The position numbers and the translations under genes are program-made. 64,000 nt of DNA from Sulfurimonas sp. C5 (GTDB taxonomy: Bacteria; Campylobacterota; Campylobacteria; Campylobacterales; Sulfurimonadaceae): the NCBI RefSeq assembly GCF_029872055.1, contig NZ_JARXNQ010000002.1, forward strand, positions 124,001-188,000. The letters run 5' to 3'. Positions within the stretch are counted from its first letter, which is position 1, and each line of letters opens with the position of its first letter. Under the pieces are notes generated by a model. The model ran no database searches, was not told where the DNA came from, and was given only the letters and a program-made list of their open reading frames with translations. Of the stretch, positions 26,955 to 35,217 are shown in pieces.

Positions 26955-27441
26955 TAGATGTGTATACGGCACCTCCAGGGTGGCGTATCTCGCTTTCCAT
27001 CAAATGAAGCGTCGTTTCAACGCTACCGAGATCTTCATTTTTATAACTTTCAAGTACCTCTTTAAAACTATCTATATCTGTGATATTTTTTATTCTCATA
27101 AGAGTGACATGTGGGACAAATTCCTTTGTCTGTTTCAAAGAGAATTTTTTGGAAATAGAGTCGCTTAATCTTGCAATCCCCATACTTGTACTTTTGGCAT
27201 ATAAAATTTTATTTGTTTTAAAATAATCTAAACCAGACAGAGTTTGTGTAGGAATAGGGGTAATCAATTTCGGCAGTTTTTCCAGTATTTCTTCTACACT
27301 ATATTTGTTTCCAAAATAATTGATCGTCAGATGGAGGTTTTCATCTGGTACCCATCTTCCTTCAAGAAGATTGGCAAAATCAGACTGTATGTTTTCATAG
27401 TTATTTAGGTTGGCTTTTAAAGCTAAAAAGAGAGGTTTCAT
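26941..27441 (-). CDS. thpR: RNA 2',3'-cyclic phosphodiesterase (2'-5' RNA ligase family, ThpR)
   Basis: A 166-residue 2H phosphoesterase with the two HxT motifs, HLTINYFG near residue 40 and HVTLMRIK near 118, which form the active site. It opens 2',3'-cyclic phosphate ends in RNA. The start was placed at the ATG giving [12 protein letters not shown], the usual N terminus, with GAGGG upstream; a further 12 codons are open upstream. It overlaps the 3' end of mnmG on the opposite strand. Confidence 0.85.
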   Translation of the reverse strand: MKPLFLALKANLNNYENIQSDFANLLEGRWVPDENLHLTINYFGNKYSVEEILEKLPKLITPIPTQTLSGLDYFKTNKILYAKSTSMGIARLSDSISKKFSLKQTKEFVPHVTLMRIKNITDIDSFKEVLESYKNEDLGSVETTLHLMESEIRHPGGAVYTSIKSF

Positions 27442-27580
27442 ACTTTTATTACCCTCAAGGATAGTTTGTGTGTTCATTATAGCAAAAGAGAAAATACAAA
27501 GCTGGAGATTTTAAACAAATTAAATTATTTTATAGTACAATCTTTGGCATAAGACAATGCAAAAATAAGGTAGAGATCTT

Positions 27581-28195
27581 ATGAGAACAATAAAGTTTGA
27601 AGACAAAGAGATATGTCCGAGCAAAATAGTTTGTATAGGACGTAACTATGTAGAGCATATTTATGAACTCGGTAATGAGATACCAGAGAGCATGGTAGTA
27701 TTTAACAAGCCGAATACGGCACTTTCAAAAGAGTTGCATTATTATAATGAAGATACTCGTTTTGAGGGTGAGATCTGTTTTTTAATTGAGAGTTCTCAAA
27801 TAGCGGGAATCGGTTTCGGGCTTGATCTGACACATGCAGATATACAGAATAAAATGAAAGAAAAAGGGTTGCCGTGGGAACGTGCCAAAGCGTTTGACGG
27901 TTCTGCCGTTCTTGGGCACTTTATTGAATTTCACGGAGATGTAAAACAGCTTAGATTTGAGCTATATATTAATGATGAGCTTCGACAGGAAGCTACGTAT
28001 GATCTAATGATTTATAAGCCTGATGTGATGATAAATGAGATTGAGAGTTTTATGAGTTTATGTGACGGTGATGTTATTATGAGCGGTACTCCTAAAGGGG
28101 TTGGAAACTATAAAGTTGGTGATGTTTTTAAAGGTATTATCTATTATAAAGATGAGATTTTATTGGAATCTTTTTGGAGGGTTAAAAACCTTTAA
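27581..28195 (+). CDS. Fumarylacetoacetate hydrolase-family protein
   Basis: A 204-residue FAH-fold protein: VCIGRNYVEHIYELGNEIPE near residue 18, metal-ligand acid in EGEICFLIE near 60, a conserved catalytic lysine in GLPWERAKAFDGSA, and the family end motif MSGTPKGVGNYKVGDV near 168. Bacterial members act on acylpyruvates, oxaloacetate or ring-cleavage products; the substrate here cannot be told. Stands alone with AAGGTAG ahead of its ATG. Confidence 0.85.
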   Translation: MRTIKFEDKEICPSKIVCIGRNYVEHIYELGNEIPESMVVFNKPNTALSKELHYYNEDTRFEGEICFLIESSQIAGIGFGLDLTHADIQNKMKEKGLPWERAKAFDGSAVLGHFIEFHGDVKQLRFELYINDELRQEATYDLMIYKPDVMINEIESFMSLCDGDVIMSGTPKGVGNYKVGDVFKGIIYYKDEILLESFWRVKNL

Positions 28196-28274
28196 AGTAA
28201 TTATTGTGTTTATATTTCATTATCTTTGATTTACTAAACTTGTTACATACCTTTATGAAACAGGAGAAAAAGAT

Positions 28275-28724
28275 ATGAATAAAAAAATAATAATTTTTAC
28301 AGTATTAATAACAAATATAACGTTTGCTTACGCTTTACCTGTAGAGGTAAGGGAAGTAAGTACAACTTCAGAGAGCAGAAAAAATTCTGAAACTTTAGCA
28401 AGTATGAGTGTTGAAGCACTTCATGAAAGAGGTTTGGAAAAAGATACTGCAAAGAATAAAGTTTTACAATCTTTAAAGCATGGCGAACACCTAAGCCATA
28501 TAATGGCACAAAATATTATAAAACATTTTGATGAGGTGGAACATAATGATATTGTTTCACATATTTCTGATGCTGCTTTATTTGGAAAAAGTATAGATCT
28601 AAGTTCTTATGAACATCTTATCTCATTTGCACAAAAAACTAAAAAGCTGACTTTAGATCAAGGGAATTTAGAAAAGCTTCAAAAAATATCCCTTGAAAAT
28701 CAAAGTTTTGCAAATTTATCTTAA
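28275..28724 (+). CDS. Exported hypothetical protein, 149 aa
   Basis: It begins with a signal peptide (KKIIIFTVLITNITFAYA) and a GGAG ribosome-binding site. The mature part is helical and Ser/Lys/Glu-rich (SRKNSETLASMSVEALHERG, KTKKLTLDQGNLEKLQKIS), with no cysteine and no recognised domain. Likely periplasmic. Its 3' end overlaps the end of the convergent SDR gene by 9 bp. Confidence 0.7.
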   Translation: MNKKIIIFTVLITNITFAYALPVEVREVSTTSESRKNSETLASMSVEALHERGLEKDTAKNKVLQSLKHGEHLSHIMAQNIIKHFDEVEHNDIVSHISDAALFGKSIDLSSYEHLISFAQKTKKLTLDQGNLEKLQKISLENQSFANLS

Positions 28725-29426
28725 AGATTGTGCAAACTGATCAGTAACACTTTTAGGGTCATGAGTAAGACCTTCTTTGATCATTTTTGCAAACTCATCG
28801 GGATAGATCTCCGTTTGATCTGTTTGCAGAGCCATTATAATCTCATCTGCTATAGATTCCGGTGATGCCTTGGGCATACTTTCATCCGGAGTCATTTTTG
28901 TATCGATTGGACCAGGCAGTACTTCAAGTACGGTAATCCCTTTTGAATTCATATGCGCTCTTATTGCCTGTGTCAGTGAATGCAAGGCACTTTTAGAAGC
29001 AGAGTAAAGACCCATAACAGGAAGATTACAAAGTGCTAAAATAGAAGTAATGTTTACGATAGCACCGCCATTATTTATTTTGTCAGATAAGAGTTGCGTT
29101 ATTTTTAACGTCCCTTGCACATTGATCGTAAAATCTGCATAGCAATCTTCAAAAATTGTTTTGCCGCTGTTAACACCTGCATTATTGATAAGCAGATCAA
29201 TATTTTCAACAGATGCCAAGTTGTTTTCCAACATAGTGTGATCTGAAAGGTCTAATTGAATAAGTGAAATTTTATCCGATAATTTTTCCAAATTTTGAGT
29301 ATTTTTTAAGTCTCTTACTCCACAATATACTTTTTCAATATTATTCTCCAGCAAAGCCTTTACAATCGCTAAACCCAATCCGCCGTTTGCTCCAGTTACC
29401 AAGGCTATTTTATTTGTTAAATTCAT
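28716..29426 (-). CDS. Short-chain dehydrogenase/reductase
   Basis: A 236-residue classical SDR with cofactor motif TGANGGLGLAIVKAL near residue 11, NNAGVNSG near 80 and catalytic Tyr-Lys in YSASKSAL near 140. The substrate is unknown. It is divergent from a MarR-type regulator gene, with about 60-80 bases between them, the standard layout for a regulator and its target. GTG-poor, ordinary composition; the start has AGAGAG upstream. Confidence 0.87.
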   Translation of the reverse strand: MNLTNKIALVTGANGGLGLAIVKALLENNIEKVYCGVRDLKNTQNLEKLSDKISLIQLDLSDHTMLENNLASVENIDLLINNAGVNSGKTIFEDCYADFTINVQGTLKITQLLSDKINNGGAIVNITSILALCNLPVMGLYSASKSALHSLTQAIRAHMNSKGITVLEVLPGPIDTKMTPDESMPKASPESIADEIIMALQTDQTEIYPDEFAKMIKEGLTHDPKSVTDQFAQSLR

Positions 29427-29487
29427 TTTATTTCTCTCTTTGATATTTCGTGATATGCTTCAAAAGTATAGAATAAAATACAAATAA

Positions 29488-29504
29488 TGTCAACTAGGTT
29501 TACA
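29488..29504. promoter_or_regulatory. Pseudo-palindrome at the MarR-family gene start, possible operator
   Basis: TGTCAACT-A-GGTTTACA: six of eight positions are symmetric around a central A, a size and shape common for MarR-family operators. It lies just before ATG 29505, in the gap between the SDR gene and the regulator, so it could control both. Confidence 0.4.
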
Positions 29505-29927
29505 ATGTCTTTATGTTTTTTATCATTAGAAACGGGAAAAATATTTAATAAAGTGATTTTACAGCGATTACAGCAACAAGGCTTTGAAGGTTTGAGCGAA
29601 GCACTCATCATTCTATTTCCCTATATCGATCAGGCTGGGGAGATCTCAAGTTCTGAACTCTCGCGTCAGCTTGGATATTCAAGACAAGCGATGCATAAAA
29701 ATATAAAAAAGCTTGAAGAGCTTGATTATGTACAATTGAGTACAGAAAAAAATCAAAAAGAGAAGATGATCAGCTTTACCGCTAAAAGTAAAAATTTAAT
29801 GGCAGAGGCAAATAAAATCATTGAAGAGATTGAAAAAGAATTAAGTACTCTTATAGGGAAAGAGGAACTTGAAACCTACAAGAGTAATCAGGCAAAAATA
29901 TACGCTAGTTTAAATTCACTTCTGTAA
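29505..29927 (+). CDS. MarR-family transcriptional regulator
   Basis: A 140-residue winged-helix protein: ISSSELSRQLGYSRQAMHKNIKKLEELDYVQLSTEKNQKEKMISFTAKSKNL-type wing at about residues 45-105, flanked by dimerisation helices. MarR proteins are ligand-sensing repressors of nearby genes. I chose ATG 29505 because a likely operator ends at the base before it; an in-frame ATG at 29487 would also be possible, and neither has a clear ribosome-binding site. Target is probably the divergent SDR gene and possibly itself. Confidence 0.82.
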   Translation: MSLCFLSLETGKIFNKVILQRLQQQGFEGLSEALIILFPYIDQAGEISSSELSRQLGYSRQAMHKNIKKLEELDYVQLSTEKNQKEKMISFTAKSKNLMAEANKIIEEIEKELSTLIGKEELETYKSNQAKIYASLNSLL

Positions 29928-29986
29928 ATATAAAAGATTAAGACATAACAATATAAAATACCTTATCAATAGTGAAAAGGTGTATA

Positions 29987-32899
29987 GTGAGCGATATTTT
30001 ATCTTCTCATCCTTGGCTTGCATGTCAATTGGGTCAAAAGGAATTAGAAAATTTAGTTAAAAAAATTGAAGAATTTGAATTAGATCAACAAAAGTTTGTA
30101 AATTGGTTTTCAAATTTTAAAGATCCAAAAGAGTATGAACTCGCTCTAAAACTATTTGACCTCATTGATTTTAGAAATAGTAAAAGACTCATAGATACTA
30201 TTAAAACATATAAAACCCAAATCGATCAATGCAAATATGAATTAGATAAAAAAAATATTATTTTAGTAAGTTCAGATGAAAATACAGATAGTTCAAATCG
30301 TTTTATTTATGATCTTGCAAAAGAGTGGAAAATCCATGAGAATAATGTTTTTAAAGCTTCAGAATTAAAAGAAGATATACTAAAAGATAGTTCTAATTTT
30401 TTTATATTTTTTAATGATACACACGGTACAGGGAATCAGTTCGTAACAGAATTTAAAGATATTATAGAGTCTATAGATGAAAAGAACTGCGCTATTATCT
30501 GCATCACTATTACAGATATTGCACTTAAAAGATTTCAAGAAGAATTTTCAGATATTGCATTTATACAGCCAAATTTTCAATCTACTAAAAATATTCAAAA
30601 ACATCATGCGGAACAAAAGCTGACTCAAGAAGAGTTAGACCTTATAAAAAAGTTAGGTGAAAAAGTATATCCTAGTCATCCCTTAGGATACAAAGAATCT
30701 TCTCTTTTAATAGCATATTCTCATCAATGTCCGAACAATACTTTGCCAATCATATGGGCAAATGGAGAGAATAATGAAGTAAAAGCTAAAGCTTATCCTT
30801 GGCATCCTTTATTTGAATATAAAAAGATTAAAAAAGAAATTGCTAGATCACAAGAAGTTGATGAAAAAAACCTTACCGCTTTACCACCTAGAAATCCTGA
30901 TTTTATTGGGAGAGTTGATGAATTAAAAGCGATACAAGAAAATCTGCAAAGTAATAAACTTATTTATATTGTAAATGGTATAGGAGGTGTAGGTAAAAGT
31001 GAAGTCTCATATGAGTATTTTCATAAACATAAAGATGAGTATAAAAAAGTAGCTTTCATAGAACTCTCAAATGAAGAGTTGTCCTTAGAAGATATTTTCC
31101 TTATAAATTTTAAAGAGATGTTTCAACTTAATAGTTTTGATGCAATTATTAGAAGACTTCAAGAGTATCCTGAAAGAAATCTGTTTTTAATAGATAACCT
31201 TGAGAGAATAGAAGATTTTGAAAAACTAAAAGCTTTAAATACAAACTTTGATATGTTAATTACAAGTAGACAAACAGATATAGATACAAACCATCAGTTA
31301 AATTTAGAAACACTTTTAAGAGAAGATGCAAGAGAACTTTTTTTAAGCATCTATAAAACCGATGAAGATATTGAAGATATACTTGACTATCTTGACAACC
31401 ATCCTCTGTTTATAAATCTGATGGCTAAGTCTTTGGTGAGAAAATATATCACTTTAAATGAGTTAAGAGATGATATAAAAAACAATACAATTGCAAAAAT
31501 TCAGTCAAAAGACAGACAAACATTTGATGAGCATTTGAAAAAAATTTTTAATAAACAGTTTGAAAATGAGAAAGATAAAGAGTTAAAACTGCTTTTACAA
31601 AAACTTTCAATTTTCCCATCGGTTGAGATAAGCTTTGAAATATATGATAAGCTGCTTGAAGTCGAAAGAACTCAGCTTCAACAGCTTGTAGATAAAGGGT
31701 GGCTTATTCATAAAGATGGTCAATATAAATTGCATCAGATTATTAAAACTTTTATATTGACATCGTATCCACCTGAGTATGAAGAAATAATTCCTATATT
31801 TGAAAATGTAGCAAATTACATTGATCCTTATGATTCAACTTTGGTAATTAATTTACTTACTCATTATATCTCTATTATTGAGTCTTTTTTAAGCTTTTAT
31901 AAAAATCAGAAAGATGGATATATAGCAGGACTATTAGATTCTTTAACATATTTATATTTTGGAGTAGCAGATTATGAAATTGCTTTGAATATACAGAATA
32001 ATGCAAAAGAGATAAGAGAAAGTTCCCAAAATAGTGACGAGTTATCAATAGCTAAAAGCTATAACCTTTTAGGAGTTATTTTAAATGAACAAGGACAATA
32101 TGAAGAGGCATTAGACTGGATTGAAAGAGCTTTAGTAATACAGGAAAAAATATTAGAAATAGACCATCCTGATAAAATAGTTACATATAACAATATAGCT
32201 TCAGTATATATTAACAAAAAAGATTATAAAAAAGCTTTAGAGTGGTATGATAAAGCTTTAGAAATAGAAAAAAAGTTAGTAGAAATAAACCCGCTTGATA
32301 TTGTAATAACATATAATGGTTTTGCTTTAGTGTATAGTCAAAGAACGAAATATAAAGAAGCTTTGGAATGGTATGATAAAGCTTTAGAAATAGAGGAAAA
32401 AATGTTAGAAGCAAATCATCCAAATATAGCGGTGACGTATAATAATATAGCTACTACTTATTCTTCAAAAGGCAGTGATGAAGATGCATTAGAATGGCAT
32501 GGAAAAGCTTTAGATATTAAAGAAAAAGTTTTAGGTATAAATCATCCTAGTACAGCTACAACATATAATAATATAGCTACAGTATATAGTTCAAAAAGAA
32601 AATACCTAGAAGCTTTAGAATGGTATTTAAAGGCTTTAAAGATAAGGGAAAAAATATTAGGAAACAATCATATTGATACAATATCAACGTATCAAAACAT
32701 AGCTTTTGTTTATAAAAAACAGAAGTTTTGTAAAAAAGCTTTAGAATATTTCAAAAAAGCTTTAAATGCTTGTGAACAAACTGATTATAGTCGAGATAAA
32801 ATATTACAAATAAATAGATCAATTAAAGATATAGAAAAACTACAAAAACAAGAAAACAAGGCAAAATTTAAAGATAAGGGTCGTTTTTGTCAAGAGTAG
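29987..32899 (+). CDS. PRTase-like/NB-ARC (STAND) NTPase/TPR protein, candidate single-gene defence sensor
   Basis: A 970-residue protein from GTG 29987 (AAGG six bases upstream; GTG 29972 is an alternative). Residues 1-290 resemble the phosphoribosyltransferase-like effector domain of conflict systems (PRTase-CE): FFNDTHGTGNQF near 142 and PLGYKESSLLIAYSHQ then PNNTLPIIWA near 235-260. Then NPDFIGRVDELKAI and P-loop GIGGVGKSE near 331, Walker B-like LFLIDNLERIE near 400, sensor MLITSRQ near 424, a NHPLFINL motif, a winged helix ending KLHQIIKTFI near 585, and six kinesin-light-chain-like TPRs of exactly 42 residues (about 685-935). This is the effector-NTPase-sensor layout of NLR-like antiviral proteins. 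No helper gene is adjacent. Function is inference from architecture. Confidence 0.8.
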   Translation: MSDILSSHPWLACQLGQKELENLVKKIEEFELDQQKFVNWFSNFKDPKEYELALKLFDLIDFRNSKRLIDTIKTYKTQIDQCKYELDKKNIILVSSDENTDSSNRFIYDLAKEWKIHENNVFKASELKEDILKDSSNFFIFFNDTHGTGNQFVTEFKDIIESIDEKNCAIICITITDIALKRFQEEFSDIAFIQPNFQSTKNIQKHHAEQKLTQEELDLIKKLGEKVYPSHPLGYKESSLLIAYSHQCPNNTLPIIWANGENNEVKAKAYPWHPLFEYKKIKKEIARSQEVDEKNLTALPPRNPDFIGRVDELKAIQENLQSNKLIYIVNGIGGVGKSEVSYEYFHKHKDEYKKVAFIELSNEELSLEDIFLINFKEMFQLNSFDAIIRRLQEYPERNLFLIDNLERIEDFEKLKALNTNFDMLITSRQTDIDTNHQLNLETLLREDARELFLSIYKTDEDIEDILDYLDNHPLFINLMAKSLVRKYITLNELRDDIKNNTIAKIQSKDRQTFDEHLKKIFNKQFENEKDKELKLLLQKLSIFPSVEISFEIYDKLLEVERTQLQQLVDKGWLIHKDGQYKLHQIIKTFILTSYPPEYEEIIPIFENVANYIDPYDSTLVINLLTHYISIIESFLSFYKNQKDGYIAGLLDSLTYLYFGVADYEIALNIQNNAKEIRESSQNSDELSIAKSYNLLGVILNEQGQYEEALDWIERALVIQEKILEIDHPDKIVTYNNIASVYINKKDYKKALEWYDKALEIEKKLVEINPLDIVITYNGFALVYSQRTKYKEALEWYDKALEIEEKMLEANHPNIAVTYNNIATTYSSKGSDEDALEWHGKALDIKEKVLGINHPSTATTYNNIATVYSSKRKYLEALEWYLKALKIREKILGNNHIDTISTYQNIAFVYKKQKFCKKALEYFKKALNACEQTDYSRDKILQINRSIKDIEKLQKQENKAKFKDKGRFCQE
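32046..32801 (+). repeat. Six tandem TPR-coding units of about 126 bp
   Basis: Within the STAND gene, 42-codon units recur with shared words at DNA level such as gctttagaatggtatgataa and tataataatatagcta. Near-identity of the central units (NNIA.VY, ALEWYDKALEI) suggests recent internal duplication, so repeat number may differ between strains. Confidence 0.7.
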
Positions 32900-32911
32900 A
32901 AAGAGAACTTT

Positions 32912-33931
32912 CTACCCCATAGGGTAAAGAATCTCATTGTGTACCGCATCACACGCTGCAAGAATCTCATCACTCAATACTACATCCATAGCATCTAAAG
33001 AAGCATCGAGCTGTTGAGGTGTTGTCGCACCGACGATTGTTGAAGCAACAAAGTCAAATTGTTTTGACCACGCTATTGCCAGTGTTACTGGATCCAGACC
33101 GAAATCACTTGCAATTTTGAGATATTTTTGTGTTGAAGCAAGTGTTTTATCATTTAAAAAGCGATGAGCCATAGTTCTCAGTCTTGAGTTAGGAGACTTG
33201 ACATAATTTGCAAATCTTCCGTGAACATCAGCGCTTTGATTGTATTTACCGCTTAACACACCACCAGCAAGAGGTGAATAAGCTAAAAGCGAGATTTGCT
33301 CTTTACGTGCAACAGTTGCCAGCTCATCTAAGAAACGACGGTTTAAAAGGGAAAAGTTGTTTTGGATCGATTGAAATCTTGCATATCCTTTATACTCAGA
33401 AGTCATAAGTGCTTTTGTCGTACCGTAAGCAGTATCGTTTGATGTCCCGATGTAGCGGACTTTTCCTGCAGTTACAAGACGATCAAATGCTTTTAGACTC
33501 TCTTCGATCGGTACAACAGTATCGGGCCAGTGCATTTGGTAAAGATCGATGTAGTCAGTACCGAGTCTTTTTAAACTTCCTTCAATTCCACGTTCGATGT
33601 GAAAGCTGTCTATTGCCGTGAGTCCGTGGCGAACAGGTGGCGTGTACCAGCCGTTTGCAGCTCCTGCAACTTTAGAAGCAAGTATAATACTCTCACGCGG
33701 TTTTGTTTTAAGCCAGCGCCCGACAATCTCTTCTGTAAGACCTGCTAGTTTTGCATTTGGCGGGATAGGGTACAACTCTGCAGTATCAAAGAAATTTACA
33801 CCTCGATCATATGCTTTATCCATGATCTCAAATGCCACTTTTTCATCGGGAGTTTGTGTCCCAAATGTCATTGTTCCCATACAGATAGGGCTTACTCTCA
33901 GACCGCTTTTCCCTATGTATCTATACTCCAT
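32912..33931 (-). CDS. Aldo/keto reductase (Tas-like)
   Basis: A 339-residue NADPH-dependent aldo/keto reductase. The catalytic tetrad lies in FFDTAELYP (Asp and Tyr), IILASKV (Lys) and YQMHWPD (His); the cofactor end has TIVGATTPQQLDASLDAMD. Reduces aldehydes or ketones; the physiological substrate is not evident. It ends 12 bases after the STAND gene on the opposite strand and shows ordinary housekeeping composition. Confidence 0.9.
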   Translation of the reverse strand: MEYRYIGKSGLRVSPICMGTMTFGTQTPDEKVAFEIMDKAYDRGVNFFDTAELYPIPPNAKLAGLTEEIVGRWLKTKPRESIILASKVAGAANGWYTPPVRHGLTAIDSFHIERGIEGSLKRLGTDYIDLYQMHWPDTVVPIEESLKAFDRLVTAGKVRYIGTSNDTAYGTTKALMTSEYKGYARFQSIQNNFSLLNRRFLDELATVARKEQISLLAYSPLAGGVLSGKYNQSADVHGRFANYVKSPNSRLRTMAHRFLNDKTLASTQKYLKIASDFGLDPVTLAIAWSKQFDFVASTIVGATTPQQLDASLDAMDVVLSDEILAACDAVHNEILYPMG

Positions 33932-34012
33932 AATCCTTCCTTAATCGTTCACTTTTATTTGGTTATTATTATAGTTCAATTTATTTTGATAGAAATAAAA
34001 AAGCCAAGCTAA

Positions 34013-34657
34013 ATGAAAATATATTATAGAAAAAGTCAAATTCATACATACTGTCATTTCAAACATCCCTACGAGCCTTTTAACATTGAAAAGGCAAAAA
34101 CACTGATCGTCGGAAATACACCTCCGGCACGTTTTGCACAAAAAAAACTGCAAGAGGGTGATGTTGATTGGTACTATGGCAGTAAGTACAATGCATTCTG
34201 GAAGATTTTAGAACAAAGTTGTAAATGTGAACAACCGCTAACTACAAAAGAGCAGAGACAAAACTTTTTCTTACAAAACAGCATTGGGATTTTTGATACA
34301 ATAGATGAGTGTAGCCGTAAAAAAGGTTGCGGAGCGAGTGACGGTGATCTTCATAATATTGTTTTGATTGATGTTGTGGCACTTTTGAAAAAAAACAAAT
34401 ATAAAACACTTCGGCTTTTTTTCTCGGGAAGATTCGTAGCCGAGCTTTTTCAAAAAGCGACTAAGACAAAGTTTGATTTGCGATCTAGAGAGATGCAGAA
34501 GATAGAACTAGACGGCAAAACACTCGAACTTACCATACTCTATTCCCCATCACCCTCTTGGGCTAGAGGATTATCTGAAGAGTTGCGTAAAAATCCAAAC
34601 AAAAATAAAATACGCTTAGAACAATATAGTCAAATTTGTATACAATATAAAAATTGA
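34013..34657 (+). CDS. Uracil-DNA-glycosylase-superfamily-like protein
   Basis: A 214-residue protein that matches the outline of the UDG superfamily: first-strand motif TLIVGNTPPARFA near residue 30 (usually GxxPG), WYYGSKYNAFWKIL near 54, like the YYxxxxNxFW block of MUG and hypoxanthine-DNA glycosylases, a central LFFSGRFVAELF strand, and LYSPSPSWARG near 178 where the family has its C-terminal catalytic loop. The usual catalytic Asp or Asn after the first motif is not clear. Could be a base-excision glycosylase or a related DUF. No operon partner is certain; a PEBP gene follows 15 bp later. Confidence 0.55.
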   Translation: MKIYYRKSQIHTYCHFKHPYEPFNIEKAKTLIVGNTPPARFAQKKLQEGDVDWYYGSKYNAFWKILEQSCKCEQPLTTKEQRQNFFLQNSIGIFDTIDECSRKKGCGASDGDLHNIVLIDVVALLKKNKYKTLRLFFSGRFVAELFQKATKTKFDLRSREMQKIELDGKTLELTILYSPSPSWARGLSEELRKNPNKNKIRLEQYSQICIQYKN

Positions 34658-34672
34658 ATTGAAGGAGTGAAG

Positions 34673-35209
34673 ATGAAAAAGATAGTTCTTATACTTTTAG
34701 CAAGTGTTTCATTTATATTTGCAGATGGGTTTACACTAAAAAGTGATGATTTCAGCGGACAGTTGACAGATGCACAGGTTTTTAATGGTTTTGGATGTAT
34801 GGGTAAAAATATCTCCCCTTCTCTTAGCTGGGAAAATGCTCCTGCAGGGACAAAAAGTTTTGCAATCACTATGTATGACAAAGATGCGCCGACAGGCAGT
34901 GGATGGTGGCACTGGATTGTAGTTGACATTCCAAAAGATGTAACGAGTTTAAAACAAAACAGCGGCAATATAAGTTTAGATCTTATGCCAAAAGGTGCTA
35001 TTCAAACACGAACAGATTACGGGCAAGGTGGCTTTGGCGGTGCATGTCCACCTGTAGGTCATGGTCCGCATCAATATGTAATTACGGTACATGCATTAAA
35101 TATTGAGAAGCTGGGAGTAGATGAAGAGGCATTACCGGGACTTGTCGGTTTTATGATTAATGCACATACGATAGGCAAAGCTTCTGTAATTGCATACTAC
35201 GGAAGATAG
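34673..35209 (+). CDS. YbhB/YbcL-family (PEBP, Raf-kinase-inhibitor-like) exported protein
   Basis: A 178-residue PEBP-fold protein with a signal peptide (KKIVLILLASVSFIFA), CMGKNISPSLSWENAPAGTKSFAITMYDKDAPTG-type core, WWHWIVVDIP and GPHQYVITVHALN motifs. The start was set at ATG 34673 with GGAG seven bases before; the GTG two codons earlier overlaps that site. Bacterial members bind small ligands but have no firm role. Periplasmic location is inferred from the signal peptide. Confidence 0.87.
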   Translation: MKKIVLILLASVSFIFADGFTLKSDDFSGQLTDAQVFNGFGCMGKNISPSLSWENAPAGTKSFAITMYDKDAPTGSGWWHWIVVDIPKDVTSLKQNSGNISLDLMPKGAIQTRTDYGQGGFGGACPPVGHGPHQYVITVHALNIEKLGVDEEALPGLVGFMINAHTIGKASVIAYYGR

Positions 35210-35217
35210 AAACAGAG

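Noticed and set aside
26875-27168. Rightward open frame of 97 codons bridging the ends of mnmG and thpR
   Set aside because: It lies in another frame over two well-supported genes, has no ribosome-binding site and shows no domain. It is a shadow.
32046-32801. CRISPR array suggested by regular DNA repeats
   Set aside because: Units are 126 bp, in frame and encode regular TPRs; there are no short palindromic repeats with unique spacers.
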